DNA from: Corythucha ciliata
Lineage: Eukaryota > Arthropoda > Insecta > Hemiptera > Tingidae
NCBI GenBank assembly: GCA_038030265.1
Contig: CM075937.1
Span: forward strand, 31,476,198-31,540,197
Direction of reading: 5' to 3'
Length of the DNA: 64,000 nucleotides
Shown here one piece after another: positions 12,001 through 25,000 of this stretch. Numbering within the stretch: position 1 is the first letter of the stretch; the number at the start of each line of letters is the position of its first letter. The translations under genes and the position numbers were made by a program. A model generated the notes under the pieces. The model was not told the origin of the DNA. It saw only the letters and a program-made list of their open reading frames with translations, and did no database searches.

Positions 12001-12578
12001 GTTTCAGTTGTGAAATTGAACGCTGAAGATAACGAGCAGCCGAAACCAGTCGGTCGATGGCGCACCTCGATGATGGAAGTCTGGCAACGTAGGCTCCTAC
12101 CGCTACGCTTTTTTGCATGTATTACCTACTAATCCTCGTAGCATAAGGGCATAAGGGGGAGTGGTGACTAAAGAAAAGAGCTAAGAGGAGAGTCCCTCTT
12201 GGTTGATAAAGTGAGCCTAGAAATTTCACCCCTCTCCTATTCGCAGCTTTGAAAGAAACATTTCCGTTGAAAACAAAAATATGAAAATTTTCTCCGCTAT
12301 GCTCTCCTCGCAGCTCATCTCTTTAGTCACCGCTCTCACATAAACATACCCTAAGCGCTTATACTAACAATTTTTATTCAATTTGTTTTTTATGTTTCAG
12401 AACTTGCGTAAGAGACGTTTGGGAGCCAATCTTTGATTCTCTGTTGAATCACGAATCTTTTGACCCGCTCGATTTGTCAACTTGTTTGAGTCATGTAAAG
12501 AACGCTTACGAAAAGATAAGTGATTCAGCTAAAAAATTGGGCTTCACTCACCTTGCTCAAGCAATTACTCCAAAATAA
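9046..12578 (+). CDS. BUB1: BUB1/BUBR1-type mitotic checkpoint serine/threonine kinase (N-terminus not found)
   Basis: Thirteen exons join in phase to give 703 codons and a stop: 9046-9213, 9283-9355, 9421-9518, 9575-9674, 9748-10025, 10105-10337, 10400-10530, 10599-10933, 10997-11116, 11273-11400, 11472-11631, 11693-11802, 12401-12578. Early exons carry the family motif PMYPKKM-VYP followed by EYSLEELKARDF. The kinase domain starts near residue 420 with glycine loop GRGAYGRV (about 427), lysine in VSLKLEKP (about 448), HADVKPDNF (542) and IDFGRSIDM (569). The catalytic Lys, Asp and DFG residues are all present, so the kinase looks active. In the known family it acts at kinetochores in the spindle assembly checkpoint. 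The N-terminal TPR domain should lie upstream but no exon for it was recognised. The last intron carries two MITEs. Confidence 0.88.
11856..12123. mobile_element. Palindromic MITE in the last BUB1 intron
   Basis: The ends read GCATGCAAAAAATCTTAGCC and, inverted, ACATGCAAAAAAGCGTAGCG. The inner arms include CGGTATCGGCTGCTCG and its inverse CGAGCAGCCGAAACCAG. The loop contains a further small inverted pair, CACAACTGAAAC/GTTTCAGTTGTG. No coding capacity was seen. Confidence 0.75.
12139..12358. mobile_element. Second MITE in the last BUB1 intron
   Basis: Imperfect terminal inverted repeats of about 60 bp are centred on GTGGTGACTAAAG at the left and CTTTAGTCACCGC at the right. It directly follows the previous MITE, so most of this 598-bp intron is transposon sequence. 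Confidence 0.6.
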
Positions 12579-13480
12579 CATTCTCTCCTGTTCGAGAAAA
12601 TGTTTTTTCAGGTTTCTTGGCAGTACAGTTGTTAAATGTCCCGCGCATGCGGGATTGGATTCTAGCTTTATAAAATCCCGTCTACGCATGCGAACAAGGC
12701 TTTGGAGTAATGTTCTACGTTGCCTCCTTTTGAATTTGTAACGCTAGAAAATGTTTCTTAACAGTTATTTTTTTATATCTTAACTAAATCATTTTTATTG
12801 ATATCTGTAAAATAATCCGCTGACAGACGTGAGGCCTCAAATACAATTTGTGTAGAGAATGACAGAAAAAAGACAGGAGTGGATATAGAGGGGCCGACTA
12901 AAAGCGCAGCAAGGATGAGGCAAGGCAGCTGCCCATCTTTCTTCAACACTCGTCTTTGTTCATGACGATCGTCGAAACCAGCTACACTCGGAAACCGTCA
13001 ACCCCTTCGAACTGGCTAATTAGCATTAAAACGGGACACCTTGCCTTTAAAACTCTACACTTCCCCGAGCCCGAGAAACAGATTTTCCACGGCAAAATGG
13101 CCATTTTTAGTAGAAATAGTGCCAACTTTGACCAAGAAACTGGCAATTTTTACCCCTTCTTTCTCCTAACGAATGACTTTAAAGCAGAAAATTGCAAATT
13201 TAGGTCCAGAACCTTATTGGTTTGGCTGTAAAACGTCAGTAAATGTTCAGAAGAAGCCAATTGGAATCGATACATTACTGTCAAAAGTGGCCTTTTGGCC
13301 GTGGAATTTACGGTGGTTTATCTCAAAGAGGTCGTCAATTTCACCCTCGTAACAACTACCAATTGGATTTTTATTTGTCAAATAATTGAAATTTTGCTCA
13401 TGAAGTGATTCGTGTTCATTCAGTGATCAAGCAGACGATGTGGTCAATAATGAAGTTTCTGGGCCTAACAATCAATAAAA
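12579..13480. other. BUB1 downstream region, no gene recognised
   Basis: Unique-looking sequence follows the BUB1 stop. It contains ATTTTTTTATAT-type stretches but no clear polyadenylation consensus that I could single out. A frame at 12956-13231 shows no recognisable domain. Confidence 0.35.
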
Positions 13481-14415
13481 TTAATAGTCATGGAACTGCA
13501 GGTACTCAAGGCTAAATAGCTGAATTGCCAGTTTCAGGGCTAATTATAGCCACAAAATTGCAAGCAGTAGCCTAAGAGTCGAGATTCGAGGGATAAATAG
13601 CCACGAAATTGCAGGTTTCAAGGTTAATTATCCGAAAAGTGCAAGTTTAGGGCTAAATAGTCGCAAAACTGCATGTTTGGGAGGATAAACAGACGCGAAA
13701 TCAATACTTTAGGGTGAAAAACTGAAAATGAAAAACAATCAGAATCATTTAAAGTTATACGTATCATTGAATGAGCGAGCGGATTAGTGAGTTAATAAAT
13801 AAATTTCATTGCCAAGAAGCCTCCGAATTACAACATAGGAGCCGATAGTCGCTGCAAAATTGCTACATTAGAAGTTGAAAATCCACAAAATTGCAAGTAA
13901 TCGTAAAACCCAGGCTAGCCGGCCCTGACAGCGCCCAAATCCCGTCCAATATAACTACGAAATCATTCCCTCGGGGCTAAAAATCAGCGAAATCGCTAGC
14001 ATCGGGTCAACACATCCGCGATATTGCTGGTTTCTGGTCTTTACTCTCGCTGAATTGCAGATTTTTGTTCTAAATGTCACTGAATTCGCATAACGCTGTA
14101 TATGCGAAATTGCAAGTTGGATTTGTTTGTTGTGCACTCGGACCCCGAGCTAGCTGGCCACGGGGGACGGCGTTGAAGGGTGACGAGGATCATAATGTCG
14201 TCAGAACGCCCTCAACATTCATGCAACGCACTTCTCCCAACACGTCGCTGAGAAGCCAGAATCCGGAGACATTTAATGATCAATTTCTCTCAATTGTGTC
14301 CAATAATTATCGATTTTTCCAATTATAACCATAAGCGCTTTTCTCGATTTTCGCCAAGAATTAGGTTGTCTCCAGAAACAGCTTAATTTGCGTTTTCTCA
14401 ATTTTAGCAGTGAAA
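13480..14415 (+). repeat. Degenerate ~30-bp repeat block (AAATTGCAAGTTTCAGGGCTAA type)
   Basis: Units with AAATTGCA, AGTTT and GGGCTAAATAG recur every 28-35 bases with heavy divergence. The same consensus recurs in the syntrophin intron (24700-27800). Confidence 0.6.
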
Positions 14416-14419
14416 CAGA

Positions 14420-17400
14420 TAGGCCAGTCAATATAAACATCAAACATCGCAAATATGCATGTAATTGTTTTTTCTTTTGCACATTGTTAGGGCCAGTGAG
14501 AGTAGTTTATACTCAAGTTTGCAACCCTCAAAACCTTGTGCTCAACTCGTGGCACTCGAAAAACCACGAAATTCCATCAATTTTTTAGGTTGTTAAACCA
14601 AAATACCAGAAGAAAGCGTTTTCCGAGCATGACCACAGTATACATTGTTGAAGCCAACTAAATTTGCTACAATTTAAGCCCAGTCCGAGCGTCCTACGAT
14701 TGTTATTTTCGGAGATACAGCCAATCAAGAAATGTGTAATATGGCCAAAAAGCGAGATTTCATTATTTCCAAGACCCGTAGCACTCAAACATAATGTTCC
14801 TACAGAATATCCACGCGAGAATAATTCTTAGGCAGTAGCTCAATTTTAATCTGACGCTATTGCCTAAAATTTATTTTCGCGTAGATATTCTATGGGAAAG
14901 GGTGACTGGTACTTGGTTTAGCAAAATAATAGGGGTCATTAAACATCCAAAATGCAACAAAAATTGTCCCATGACCTAGGGTCCGATTTCCTTTCCTCCG
15001 AGATAATAGATTTTTTCACGTTTTTTGGCACATCACTGGTTTTCGCAACAAAAACAGCTGTAACTTGGGAAGCATGCGTCCTAGGTTAAATCCAACGATA
15101 CTAATGAAAAGAGCACACTTTTTTCTGTGTGAGTAAGGACATTTCGTCCAAAGTTAGCGAAAGATTCTCGGAGTAAACTGGGAAAATATCAGGATATTTT
15201 AAAAAATGTCAGTTTTTGACAACTGTTCAAAGCTAGACTACATTAGCCATGGTGCTACTAGCGCCCGGCAAATTCCTCTAAAACTGTATGAAGTAACTTG
15301 GTTCAATACTTCATGCTTATTTTACTCCTGTCCTTCGCAATGTTTTGAGAAAAATCCATTGTTATACCAAAAAATAAGCCAATTAGGTCCATTTTGAGTG
15401 CATAAAAGATGATACGAAAGCTATTTCAAGAATTTTTTTTTCAGCTTATTCCACTTTTATTTGTCTTTCCTCATAGATTAGCTAAGGAAAAGTGAATTAA
15501 GCTGAAAAAAAAGTTTTGGGAATGGCTCTTGATCTTCTTGTAGGCACTCAAAATGGGCCTAATTGCCTCATTTTTTGGTATAACAATGGATTTTTATCAA
15601 AAAATTGCAAAGGACAGGAGTAAAATAAACAGGAAGTTTTAAACTAGGTTACTTCATACAGTTTTAGAGGAACTTGCCGGGCGCTAGGAGCACCATGGCT
15701 AATGTAGTCTAGCTTTGAACAGTTGTCAAAAACTGACATTTTTTAAAATATCCTGATATTTTCCCAGGTTACTCAAAGAATTTTTCGCTATCATCAGACA
15801 AAATGTCTTTACTCACACACACAAAAAGATTGCTCTTTTCAGTGGTGTCGTTGGATTTAACCTAGGACGCTTACTTCCCATGTTACAGATGTTTTCGTTG
15901 CGAAAACCCGTGATGTGGTAAAAAACAACAAATTGATTATCTGAACTAGGAATGGAAATCTGACCTTAGGTCATAGGAAATTTTTTGTTGCATTTTGGGT
16001 GTACAATCATCCTTCTCATTTTGTTCAAGCAAGTACCAAGCACCGTGTATTTGAGTGCTACGGTTTTTGAAAAATTACCCTTCCAATAAAATCTCGCTTT
16101 TTGGCGAGATTACGTATTTTGTTGATTGCCTGTATTTCCTGAACTAACAGACCCAAGATGCTCGGGCATGGCTTAAATTGTAGCAAATTTAGTTGACTTT
16201 AACAATGTATACCGTGGTCATGCTCGAAAAACTCTTTCTTCTGGTATTTTTGTTTAAAAAACCAGAAAAAGTGATGAAATTTCTTAGTTTTTCGAGTGCC
16301 ATTAGTTAAGCATAAGGTTTTGAGGGTTGCAAACTTGAGTAATAACTGCTCTCATAGGTCCCAACAACACGCAACAAAAAAATCAATTACATGCATGTTT
16401 GCGATTTACCCCGATTTTTGTGTCTACAGGGTGTTCATGAATTAGCTGGACAGAAGAAAACCAGTTATGGGGCACACCATTTGCCATCGAAATGACTATT
16501 TGGAGTTTTTGGAAATTCCGCCTTGTTTCCGAGATATCACACATTTTATGATTTTTTCATTAATTCCCTTTTTTCCCACTTAGATGCTTGCCGTACCCTC
16601 ATAAAATGGTTCTAGCCTAAAACTAATCAGCTCATTGGAAAGAGCACAAAATTTCCTTTGAAATGTGTTCACTTTCGGGTGAAAATTACCTTCGTAACAC
16701 TCGTGAGAGCAGCCGATTTACCAAAGAAACTGGTGGCTCACATTTCCATACACTTTTCCGACGCGATTTTCACCTCTTCGCCATAGGGAAGAAACAATTT
16801 GAAATCAGTGGAAAAACTTCCTTATTTTATAAGCTTTCCAACGATGTGTAAAAGTTTACACTTACAGTATTTTTCCGTTGAAATATAAGTAAAAAACTTG
16901 AAAAATCTCAGTCAGAAAACGAGGAATTCAAGCATTTTTTCATTACCATTATAACCGAAGGAACTATCGTTTTCTTATTTTATTTATTTTTTTGACTTAA
17001 TTATTTATCTTTTATCTTATTAATTAATAATTTACGCTCGATTCGTAAACTCATCCCCCCCCTCCCCCTGGAATAATTACTTAGGCACTCATATGAGTGG
17101 GGGTGGGGGTCTCTTTCGGAAGGGAGAGGAACTTAAATTATTGACTAAGAAGATGAAAGATGAATAAACCACCAAGTTGAGCCACAAATAAAATAAAAGA
17201 AGAAAAAAATGTCTCCTTGTGTAATAAAATATTGTCGAAGAAATGCATGAATTTCACGTTTTCTGGATGGATTTTTCAAGTTTATTGCTCATATCTCAAC
17301 GGAAAAATGGTGTAACTATGAACCTTTGCACATCATTGGAAAGCTTACAAAATGAGGAAGTTTTTCCACTGATTTCAAATTTTTTCTTCCGTATGGATCT

Positions 17401-17910
17401 TTTTACACGAGTAAGTTTTTTGTTCAAAAATATGTTCAATCTGATCACAAACAACTCATTTTAGGGAGGGAACATCTGTTAATTTTTTTCAAAATGGCTA
17501 ATTTGATCAAAAAACTTACTCGTGTAAAAGGGGCTTATGACGAAGAGGTGAAAATCGCGTCGGAAAAATGTATTGAAATATGAGTCACCAGTTTGTTTAG
17601 CAAATCGGCTGCTCTCTCGAATGGTACGAAAATAATTTTCACCCGAAAGTGAACACATTTTATAGGGAATTTTGTGCTCTTTCCAATGAGCTGATTAGTT
17701 TTGGGATAATACCATTTTATAAGCATATGGCAAGCATTTAAGTGGGAAAAAAGGGAATTCGTGAAAAAATCATAAAATGTGTGATATCTCGGAAACAAGG
17801 CGGAATTTCCAAAAACTCCAAATAGTCATTTTGATGGCAAATGATGTGCCCCATAACTGGTTTTCTTCTGTCCAGGTAATTCATGAACACCCTGTATATT
17901 GACTGGTCTA
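14420..17910. mobile_element. Foldback element E5, carrying nested element E3
   Basis: The left arm starts AGGCCAGTCAATATA (14420) and the right end is TATATTGACTGGTCT (17896-17910). The arms of about 1 kb meet near 15440, where AGCTTATTCCACTTTT faces AAAAGTGAATTAAGCT. The right arm is broken at 16435 by the 1462-bp element E3; removing E3 leaves about 2.03 kb. The ends differ from the ACAGGGTG family. No transposase is present. Confidence 0.8.
16435..17896. mobile_element. Foldback element E3, TACAGGGTG termini, nested in E5
   Basis: It begins TACAGGGTGTTCATGAATTA and ends with the inverse, CATGAACACCCTGTA, flanked by TA. Arms of about 450-500 bp carry GGACAGAAGAAAACCAGTTA, TTTCCGAGATATC and CATTGGAAAGAGCACAAAAT, closely matching the modules of E2. 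It interrupts the right arm of E5 and so inserted later than E5. Confidence 0.85.
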
Positions 17911-17939
17911 AGATATTTGTGTTAATTTTATGTGAATCA

Positions 17940-18500
17940 GCTTTTTTTTTTTTTTCAATTTGAGCTGCGAATTAGCAATTCAATCTCTCAATGTTAGCCA
18001 CGAACTTTCCTCCAGGAAACCACGAATTAGCAATCTCTTGATTTTAGCAGCGAATGAGCGCTTTTTCTACATTTAAGCCATCCATAAGCTGCGAATGGCC
18101 GTTTTCTTAATTTTAGCTGTTAGTGTTAATTATCACTTTTCCCTCAATTTTCAGCTGTGAATTAGCGTTTGTTTCACATTTAGCCATGAATTAGCGCAGT
18201 TTCGTTAGTTTAGCCGCGGACTTGCCCCATGAAAAGCACATTGGCGTTTTTGACTAAATTTTAGCATTAGGTATTCCTCTTAATCAAGATTTAATTTTTT
18301 TTTTTAAGGAAAGGGCAACAGCAAACAGCTCGCAGCTTTGGGCGTAATTGAACGATTTTAGGGCCGAATGGCTAGTTTAAACGGAAAAATTACCGGTTTT
18401 TAAGCAAATAGCGTATTTTATAGCCGCTAATTAGTGGTTTTTCTCAATTGTGGCTGCGAATTAACGTTCTTCACATTTTTAGCCATAAACTAGTGTTTTT
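17940..18500 (-). repeat. Degenerate ~30-bp repeat block, inverse orientation
   Basis: The phrases TTTTTCTCAATTTTAGC and CGCGAATTAGCG recur. They are the complement of the block at 640-1780. Weaker copies continue at 19690-20060. Confidence 0.55.
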
Positions 18501-19330
18501 TTTTTCGGTTTTACTTCCATGTTTCCGTGGAGAAATTTGGTAATGGCAAAAAAAAATAGCTGACACCAGATTCGTGTTCTTGGACCCCAAAAAGGCCTAA
18601 ATCTCGATTTTAAGAATGTCGTCCGTCGTCCACTCAATGGTAAATTTTTCTCGACAGTTTTGGACGAGTGATGGCTAAAAAGTTGTGTCTTCATCGCTAG
18701 ATGTACACCGAGGCTGTACTTACCTTTCCACAGTTTCCAGCGGCCAAAATTTAGGAAAAGCCATGATTCGTACCCTGTACACGCAAATAGGCGAATTTGT
18801 GGTTAATAATAATTCAAAGCGTTTTTCTCACATTTGGTCAGCGTTCGGAAGAAAAAAGCCACTGGGCGGCCCTCTTGAGTGCAAGCACGGATCCAGAGGG
18901 GGGGGGGGTCATGACACCCCCCAAATCATTAGAATATGAATATTCTCATGCGTAAAATTAGTGAATATTCTCAATATTAATAGTTTTATAATAATCCTAT
19001 AATAAACCTACCAAAAACCCTACCTAAAAGCCTACGTACCTACGTAAAAGTTTTACGTATCCTTTTTAGCTTAGGCTTTTAGCGAAGGCATATTAACCCC
19101 TCCCCACCACAAAACACGACAAAAAAATAAATAAATACCTAGAAATAATTTGTACGACCTCTTTCACATTGATGGTCATAATTGAAATAACTTTGTGCGC
19201 CGACTTCTACACCTCTTGGGGAGATTAGTAGCACAAATTTCAAGATTTTCCGTAATTTAAAACCTTCAATGATCACCCTCTCCCCAAGACCCCTATGAAT
19301 CTTTCAGAAGATTGGTATCACGATAGAACG
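18500..19330. other. No gene recognised
   Basis: Mixed AT-rich sequence with an 11-base G run near 18898. TACCTA-rich phrases occur around 19010-19060. No supported exon was found. Confidence 0.35.
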
Positions 19331-19335
19331 CACTA

Positions 19336-19491
19336 TTAGGTCTGTTAAACAAAGTGTTTGGAACATGTTCGGAGAAGAGTTCCCATATTATGGGACCAAC
19401 CAATAAAATCCAAAATGATTACATTTTATTGGATGATCCCATGTCAACTCTGCTCCGTACATGTTCCAAACACCTTGCTGAAAGGCCTATT
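19336..19491. mobile_element. Short palindromic MITE
   Basis: TAGGTCTGTTAAACAAAGTG at the left faces the inverse of CACCTTGCTGAAAGGCCTA at the right. Inside, GTTTGGAACATGTTCGGAG faces CTCCGTACATGTTCCAAAC. It is about 155 bp long and lies between two C-run regions. Confidence 0.65.
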
Positions 19492-19689
19492 GCAACGCCC
19501 CCCCCCCCCTACCTGTTTACACTAAGATAAATGAATGAAATTTGGCGATGTTTTCAAATTGCATGCCCTATTACCCCCCCCCCCCCTATCGCCGTCAAAT
19601 TTTTCGAGTGACCTCCCCCAAAAGTTCACTCCAGATCCGCCTTTGCTTGAGTGAGAGTTGTATCTACAGCTCAGTCGGATGCGTCAGTT

Positions 19690-22099
19690 TCTAACGTTGA
19701 TGGGAGTGATTTGTCTACTGTAGTTTTTTACTTCTATCCGCAATTTATGGATTATTCTCAACTTCAGCCGTGACGCTTTTCCCCTATTGTAGCCGCGAAT
19801 ACTGGGGTTTCCCCAAAATTTTTGCCACGTGCTTGCCCAAAGATTAGCACATTAGTGCTACTTCTCAGTTTTGGTCTGCTATCAAGGGCCTAAAGAAACT
19901 TGGGGTTACCGCATTTTCATGAAGTTGGCTTCAGACACCCGCCCCCTCTTGACGAGCTGGTTGCCTTAAGAATTTGAGTATTTTTCTTAATTTTAGGGGC
20001 AAATGAGCGCTTCCGCTTGGTTTCATGGTATTGTGTGTTCCAGCGTGAGGACTAACCATTTTTGTTTGACGAAGATATTTTTGTTGAGCTCAGAACAGCC
20101 GCGGATCAACGCTTTAAAACCTAAAAATCCTTTGTTTCTTATTATTTGAGCTTTGGTGGCTTCCACTCCTCTCGCCACCAAGTCTGTACGCTAATGGGTT
20201 TGAGACAGTCGTGATTTCAAACCACGCTCAACCGAGAAATACAGCCGTTTCCAGCATGACACGTAACAGAGGTGCCGCCAGCGCTCTTTTAGCTGCCCAA
20301 AAATGAATATTTCCCGTCATGGTCGTTGGTTTCAGCCGATTTTCTCAATTCCAGGACCACTAGAACGAGCGCTCGGTAAAAAATAAATAATAAATAAAAA
20401 TAAAACAATCCCGAAAGTATGGTTGCCACGGCGGCGTCTTAAAAAGCGTCCATGGATCACACCTTCTGCATTGTCAAGTTCTGTGTGGCAGGGGCTTAAG
20501 CCAATATAACAGGATATGAGAGAACATTTGGTGGCACTAAGAAAAGGCATTCATTTTATAGAGATTTTCTTAATAGAATTTGAGTACGATTCATCACTAC
20601 ATTAAAACCTTATACTACGGAACTAAATACACACTTACGTTTTTCATCGGACAACGGTGCGAGTGTTGTCGTTGCACCTTCTTGAATCTCTTGCCCATGA
20701 AGATTCACACAGATCGCCTTGATGGATGGATAGATGCAATAAATAAATAATAACATTTTAAACATTTAAGTACGGTATGTCTACCCTAAATATTACCAAA
20801 ATAAATATTCCGATGAGCTTCATCATACTGTTCCTCGTCGTTACGAATGAATTGAAAGTTCACCTGCAGGATAGTAATCTAAATGACTTCCCCCAATTTT
20901 GTCGCCCTTGGGAAGACAGGAAATTAAAATCAGATTAAAAAAATATACAAAAGAGTTTTAATTTTTTATTATAACCAACAAATTTTAGCTAGTTAAATTT
21001 TTAGACTATACAAAAAATTTGTTCAGGAACAATGAATATAAATAAAATTCATTTGAAAAATATTTCCCCGACGAAATGAGCACTGAGTTTTCTTGGGAAG
21101 CAAACAAAACGTAGTCTCGTGAAACATTTTGGTTTTTTGTCCCGAGCCGAATGTTACGTAAATGCAATGGAAATACGAGAAAAATCCTACAAAATCAGCT
21201 AAATCAACAGGAATGTTACGCTTTTCACTAAGAAATTTAGTTTTCATCAATTGACGTCTTGTAAACCTTAAAATCTAACAGTATAAATTGTTATAAAGAA
21301 CTGGAATGTTTTACTTGCTTTTTTCCCTACATGTATAAAAAAAAGGGGGAGTACGGCAAAAATGTTTCTTCCACGATTTTTGTTAGAAGTTGTTATAAAA
21401 AATAGTACTAACTATGACTAAGTAATTGTACGATTGGAAATAGAAACTTATAAAGTTTTCAACAGGTTAATTCTCATTATTAACAAATTTAAAGCATTCT
21501 TTAAAATATTGCACTAACAAAGCTGCCCCCGCCCATTTCCGTTCTTGTACGACAACGTATATACCCTACTAATTCCACCAAAAAAGTCTAAATTGAAAGT
21601 GTGCGTCAAAGATTTGCCCGTTAACACCTAAATTTTACACATAAAAAGCCATTTTTTGATTTCTTATTTTTTTAGGCTAATGCATTCTGCAAGTAGGCCA
21701 ACTTCGTGATGTAAGAAGACAAGCGAAGTTTTCACGAAAGGAACTAGACTTTTACTTTACACGCTAGTTAGGCAGTCTTGGTTTTTGTTTATTCATAAAT
21801 TATGTTGATTTTTTTTTTTTTAAATCGAAGGTGATGTTTCGTTGTGAAGGGGTTTTCAAAATGGGGTTAAAGGGACGGAAGGAAGATTTTGAGTGTTTTT
21901 TTTTATTTTGGGGGAATATTTTTAACCTAATTGTCTTCCGGATTACACGAACAACCCCATTCGATGAACTTTTGCCGAAAGAAAATTGTGCAAAATAAAG
22001 ACAAACGGTTTGGGACAACATTCCAGATCGAGTTCCTGGGGTGAACACAATCGAAATTACGGTACCATAGATGAAAGTAAATGTTTTCGGGGTACTTAC
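19690..22099. other. Decayed repeats, then sequence 3' of the syntrophin exons
   Basis: Decayed ~30-bp repeats lie at 19690-20060. From 20060 to 21800 no exon was recognised. The region 21800-22099 reads openly in the syntrophin frame and may be either intron or C-terminal coding sequence. A short final syntrophin exon could lie further 3' but was not found. Confidence 0.35.
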
Positions 22100-25000
22100 A
22101 ATGTCAGGCTGTTCAGGTCCGAAGTCCAGCCAAAGTAAACGTTGGCCGTCGTCAGCCGAGGATTTAAGTTCATGGAACTGATACTGCCAGATAGTCGTTC
22201 TATTTTGAACAAGTTTAAACCCGTTTTCGTAGTGAAGTATCAATTGACTGGGCTCGTTTCTAAAGATGCACCCTGAAATAGTGAGGGGAGTGGAGTTAAA
22301 ATACGTTTGCTGATAATTTATTTTGCGAGGAACTTACTGAAAGAGATTTCAACTTGATGGAGGACAGCGCTGTGACACCCATTGACGATGGCGTGAGCCC
22401 AGGCAGCCTGGTCACGATGCGTTTGAACGCGGAAAACGTGCGTTCGAACTCCTTCGTGAGTGCCACATCGAACGGAGAATGTAATCGCTTCACTTTCCAA
22501 TTTACTACAGCCCAAAAGTCGAGTCGAAACGAGTGGACAGGTGAGGCACGGCGAGGCCCACGCTTCAGCGGACCAAGGAGCACCGTCGTAGAGACGAAGC
22601 TCACGATCGGTGACGGCTGCGAACGAGGGCACCCATTTACCGTCAGAGCAACTCTCTTCGCCGCCACTGTCGACGCTTCCATTTTGTTGCGACGACGACG
22701 TCGTCGTTGACGATGACGATGGATGATTTGCCACACGTGAGAGCCAGCCAATGTGGTGGATTTCACCTGTGAGCGACGTCAACAGGGAATTGGCGTGACG
22801 CAGGGCTTTTTGCGTGAGACCGAGAAGAATGCTGTGAACGCTATTGTACCAAGCCGAGCACTCGACAGCATCTACAGCTCGAAGAAAACAACTGTGCACG
22901 CAGTCGGGTGAGTGGAGTTCGAAAGTTCGCATCTCTATACCGATAATTACACCAGTTAATCACTCAGTCATCTGAGAATACACATTTCTAAACTTACCTG
23001 GATCGAGAACCATGTAATTTCGAGTTAAAAAGCACAACTGTAACGGGACATGTCTAGTATGAGGCCTATGAGGTGATTTCGGCGTTGGCTGAGTCGACGA
23101 GAGAAAACCTCGTTGTAAATCCCACCCTACTTCGGAAATTATACTAGCCTTCCTAAAATACGGGGTGACCTCCCGCAGATATTTAACTGAAAAACACAAA
23201 AGTTAACAAAAAAAATAATAGCAAATCGAACCGACCTCGGATTCGTGTTCTAGGGGTTCTGAAACGTGAGAAAAATGTATCACCTTCCCATATTTGCAAA
23301 CATCAGGGCGAGACCAATCCAATACATAGTGCATTTTTAAAATGAAAATAACACACAATCATGTTATGAAACACAAACTTTATTAATTTTTTTGGGCTTC
23401 CGCGGGCAGCCATTTTTCCCCATCTACGCGATTTCCAGAAACCTACAATGATGACAACTCAACTTGAGAGTACTTTTCCCGGACCAATATTTCCACTACT
23501 GAGGAGCAGACGACAAGTTTCTGGGCGAGGGATAGTCAATTTACAGCAAAATTATGTTCGGATATTTCAATTTGTTCTTTGCGGCCAGAGGTGGATCTCA
23601 ACATTTACAATGGCGTTTTTGGCTGTAGTAAGCGTGTTTTCACGAGACCCAAACATTTTTCCTCGCAAAAAGGTCAGGCTCATTTCGTAAAAATGGCTGA
23701 TCTAGCTATAGCTGGTTTTGATGTTTAAAAACCTATAATTTCGTTCAAAATGGTTGTTTTTCGAGAATATAGCTGATTTTTGAAAATGTGGCTGGTTTTG
23801 TACGTAAAATGGCTCATTTTTAGAAACATAGCTGATTTCGAGAAAAATAGCTGATTCTTGAGAACCTGCTATTTTTATTAAAAAGCCTGATTTTTGGGAA
23901 GACGCCGGATTTTCAGAAAAACTGCTGATTTTGTGAAAAATGCCTGATTCTTTTGGAAATGGCTGATTTTGCCACAAATTACTGATTTTGATAAAAATGA
24001 CTGATCTGAGAAAAATCTGATAGTGCGGAAAATTCCAACTTTTGGGGAAAATGGCTGATTTTGAAAAACTGCATGATTTTACTTCCATGTTCCCGTAGTG
24101 AAAGTGGGTGAATGTTTTTGGCGATAAGCCTGTTTTTTATAAAACAGTGTCATTTTTATAAAAATGACTGATTTAGAGAAAAGTAACAGGTTTTAAAAAA
24201 AATGGGTGGTTATGAGAAAAGTTCATGATTTTGTGAAAAATGCCTGGTTATTGGAAAAATGACAGATTTTCAGAAACTGGTCTACTATAGCTGATTGTGT
24301 GTAAAAAAATGGCTGATTTTGTGAAAAGAACTGCCGAATGATTTTTCGGCACAGGCCACTACCACTACCTAATTCAATTTAACCGCCGACTTCTCCAAAG
24401 GGACAGCACTTGATTACTTTTTCTCCATTTCAGCCGTGAAATTGCTTCCAGAGTAACAAAATATGTTTTTTACTCTAATTTAGCGATGATGATGTCTCTA
24501 GAAACCGCGATTGTCATTTTTTTTCAAATTTCAGCCGCAAATGAGTGCTTTGTCTCAATTTTGCACGTGAACAAGCCATTTTTTTTTTTCAATTTAGGCC
24601 GCAAATGAGTGATACTTCTCAATGTTAGACACAAAGTTCTTCCAAGAACACGAAATTGGCAATTCTTCACAATTTTGGCCTAGAAGTTTCATCGAGATAC
24701 CACGAACTACTCTTTAATCACAAAGTTGCAGCATTTCGTGGACAACTATCCGTGAAATTGGAAGTTTCCTGGCTGAAAATTTGCCATATTGCAAGTTTCA
24801 CGTCATAATTTCGGCAAAATTGCACGTTTCAGGCCTTTTGCCTTTTGTTTTTAGTGGGCGTGAACTCTGAGCAAGCCGGCCCCGACTGCGTCCATAACGT
24901 TGAATTCGAATTGGAACTTGAGTTTATTTGCAATTTAAATTGAATGAGTTTGCAAGTTGGGGTCCTAATTTGATCGAATTTAAATGTTTCCTTTAGATTG

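Noticed and set aside
21023..21250. Frame with hydrophobic stretch on the minus strand
   Set aside because: Considered as the last syntrophin exon, but it does not resemble the conserved C-terminus.
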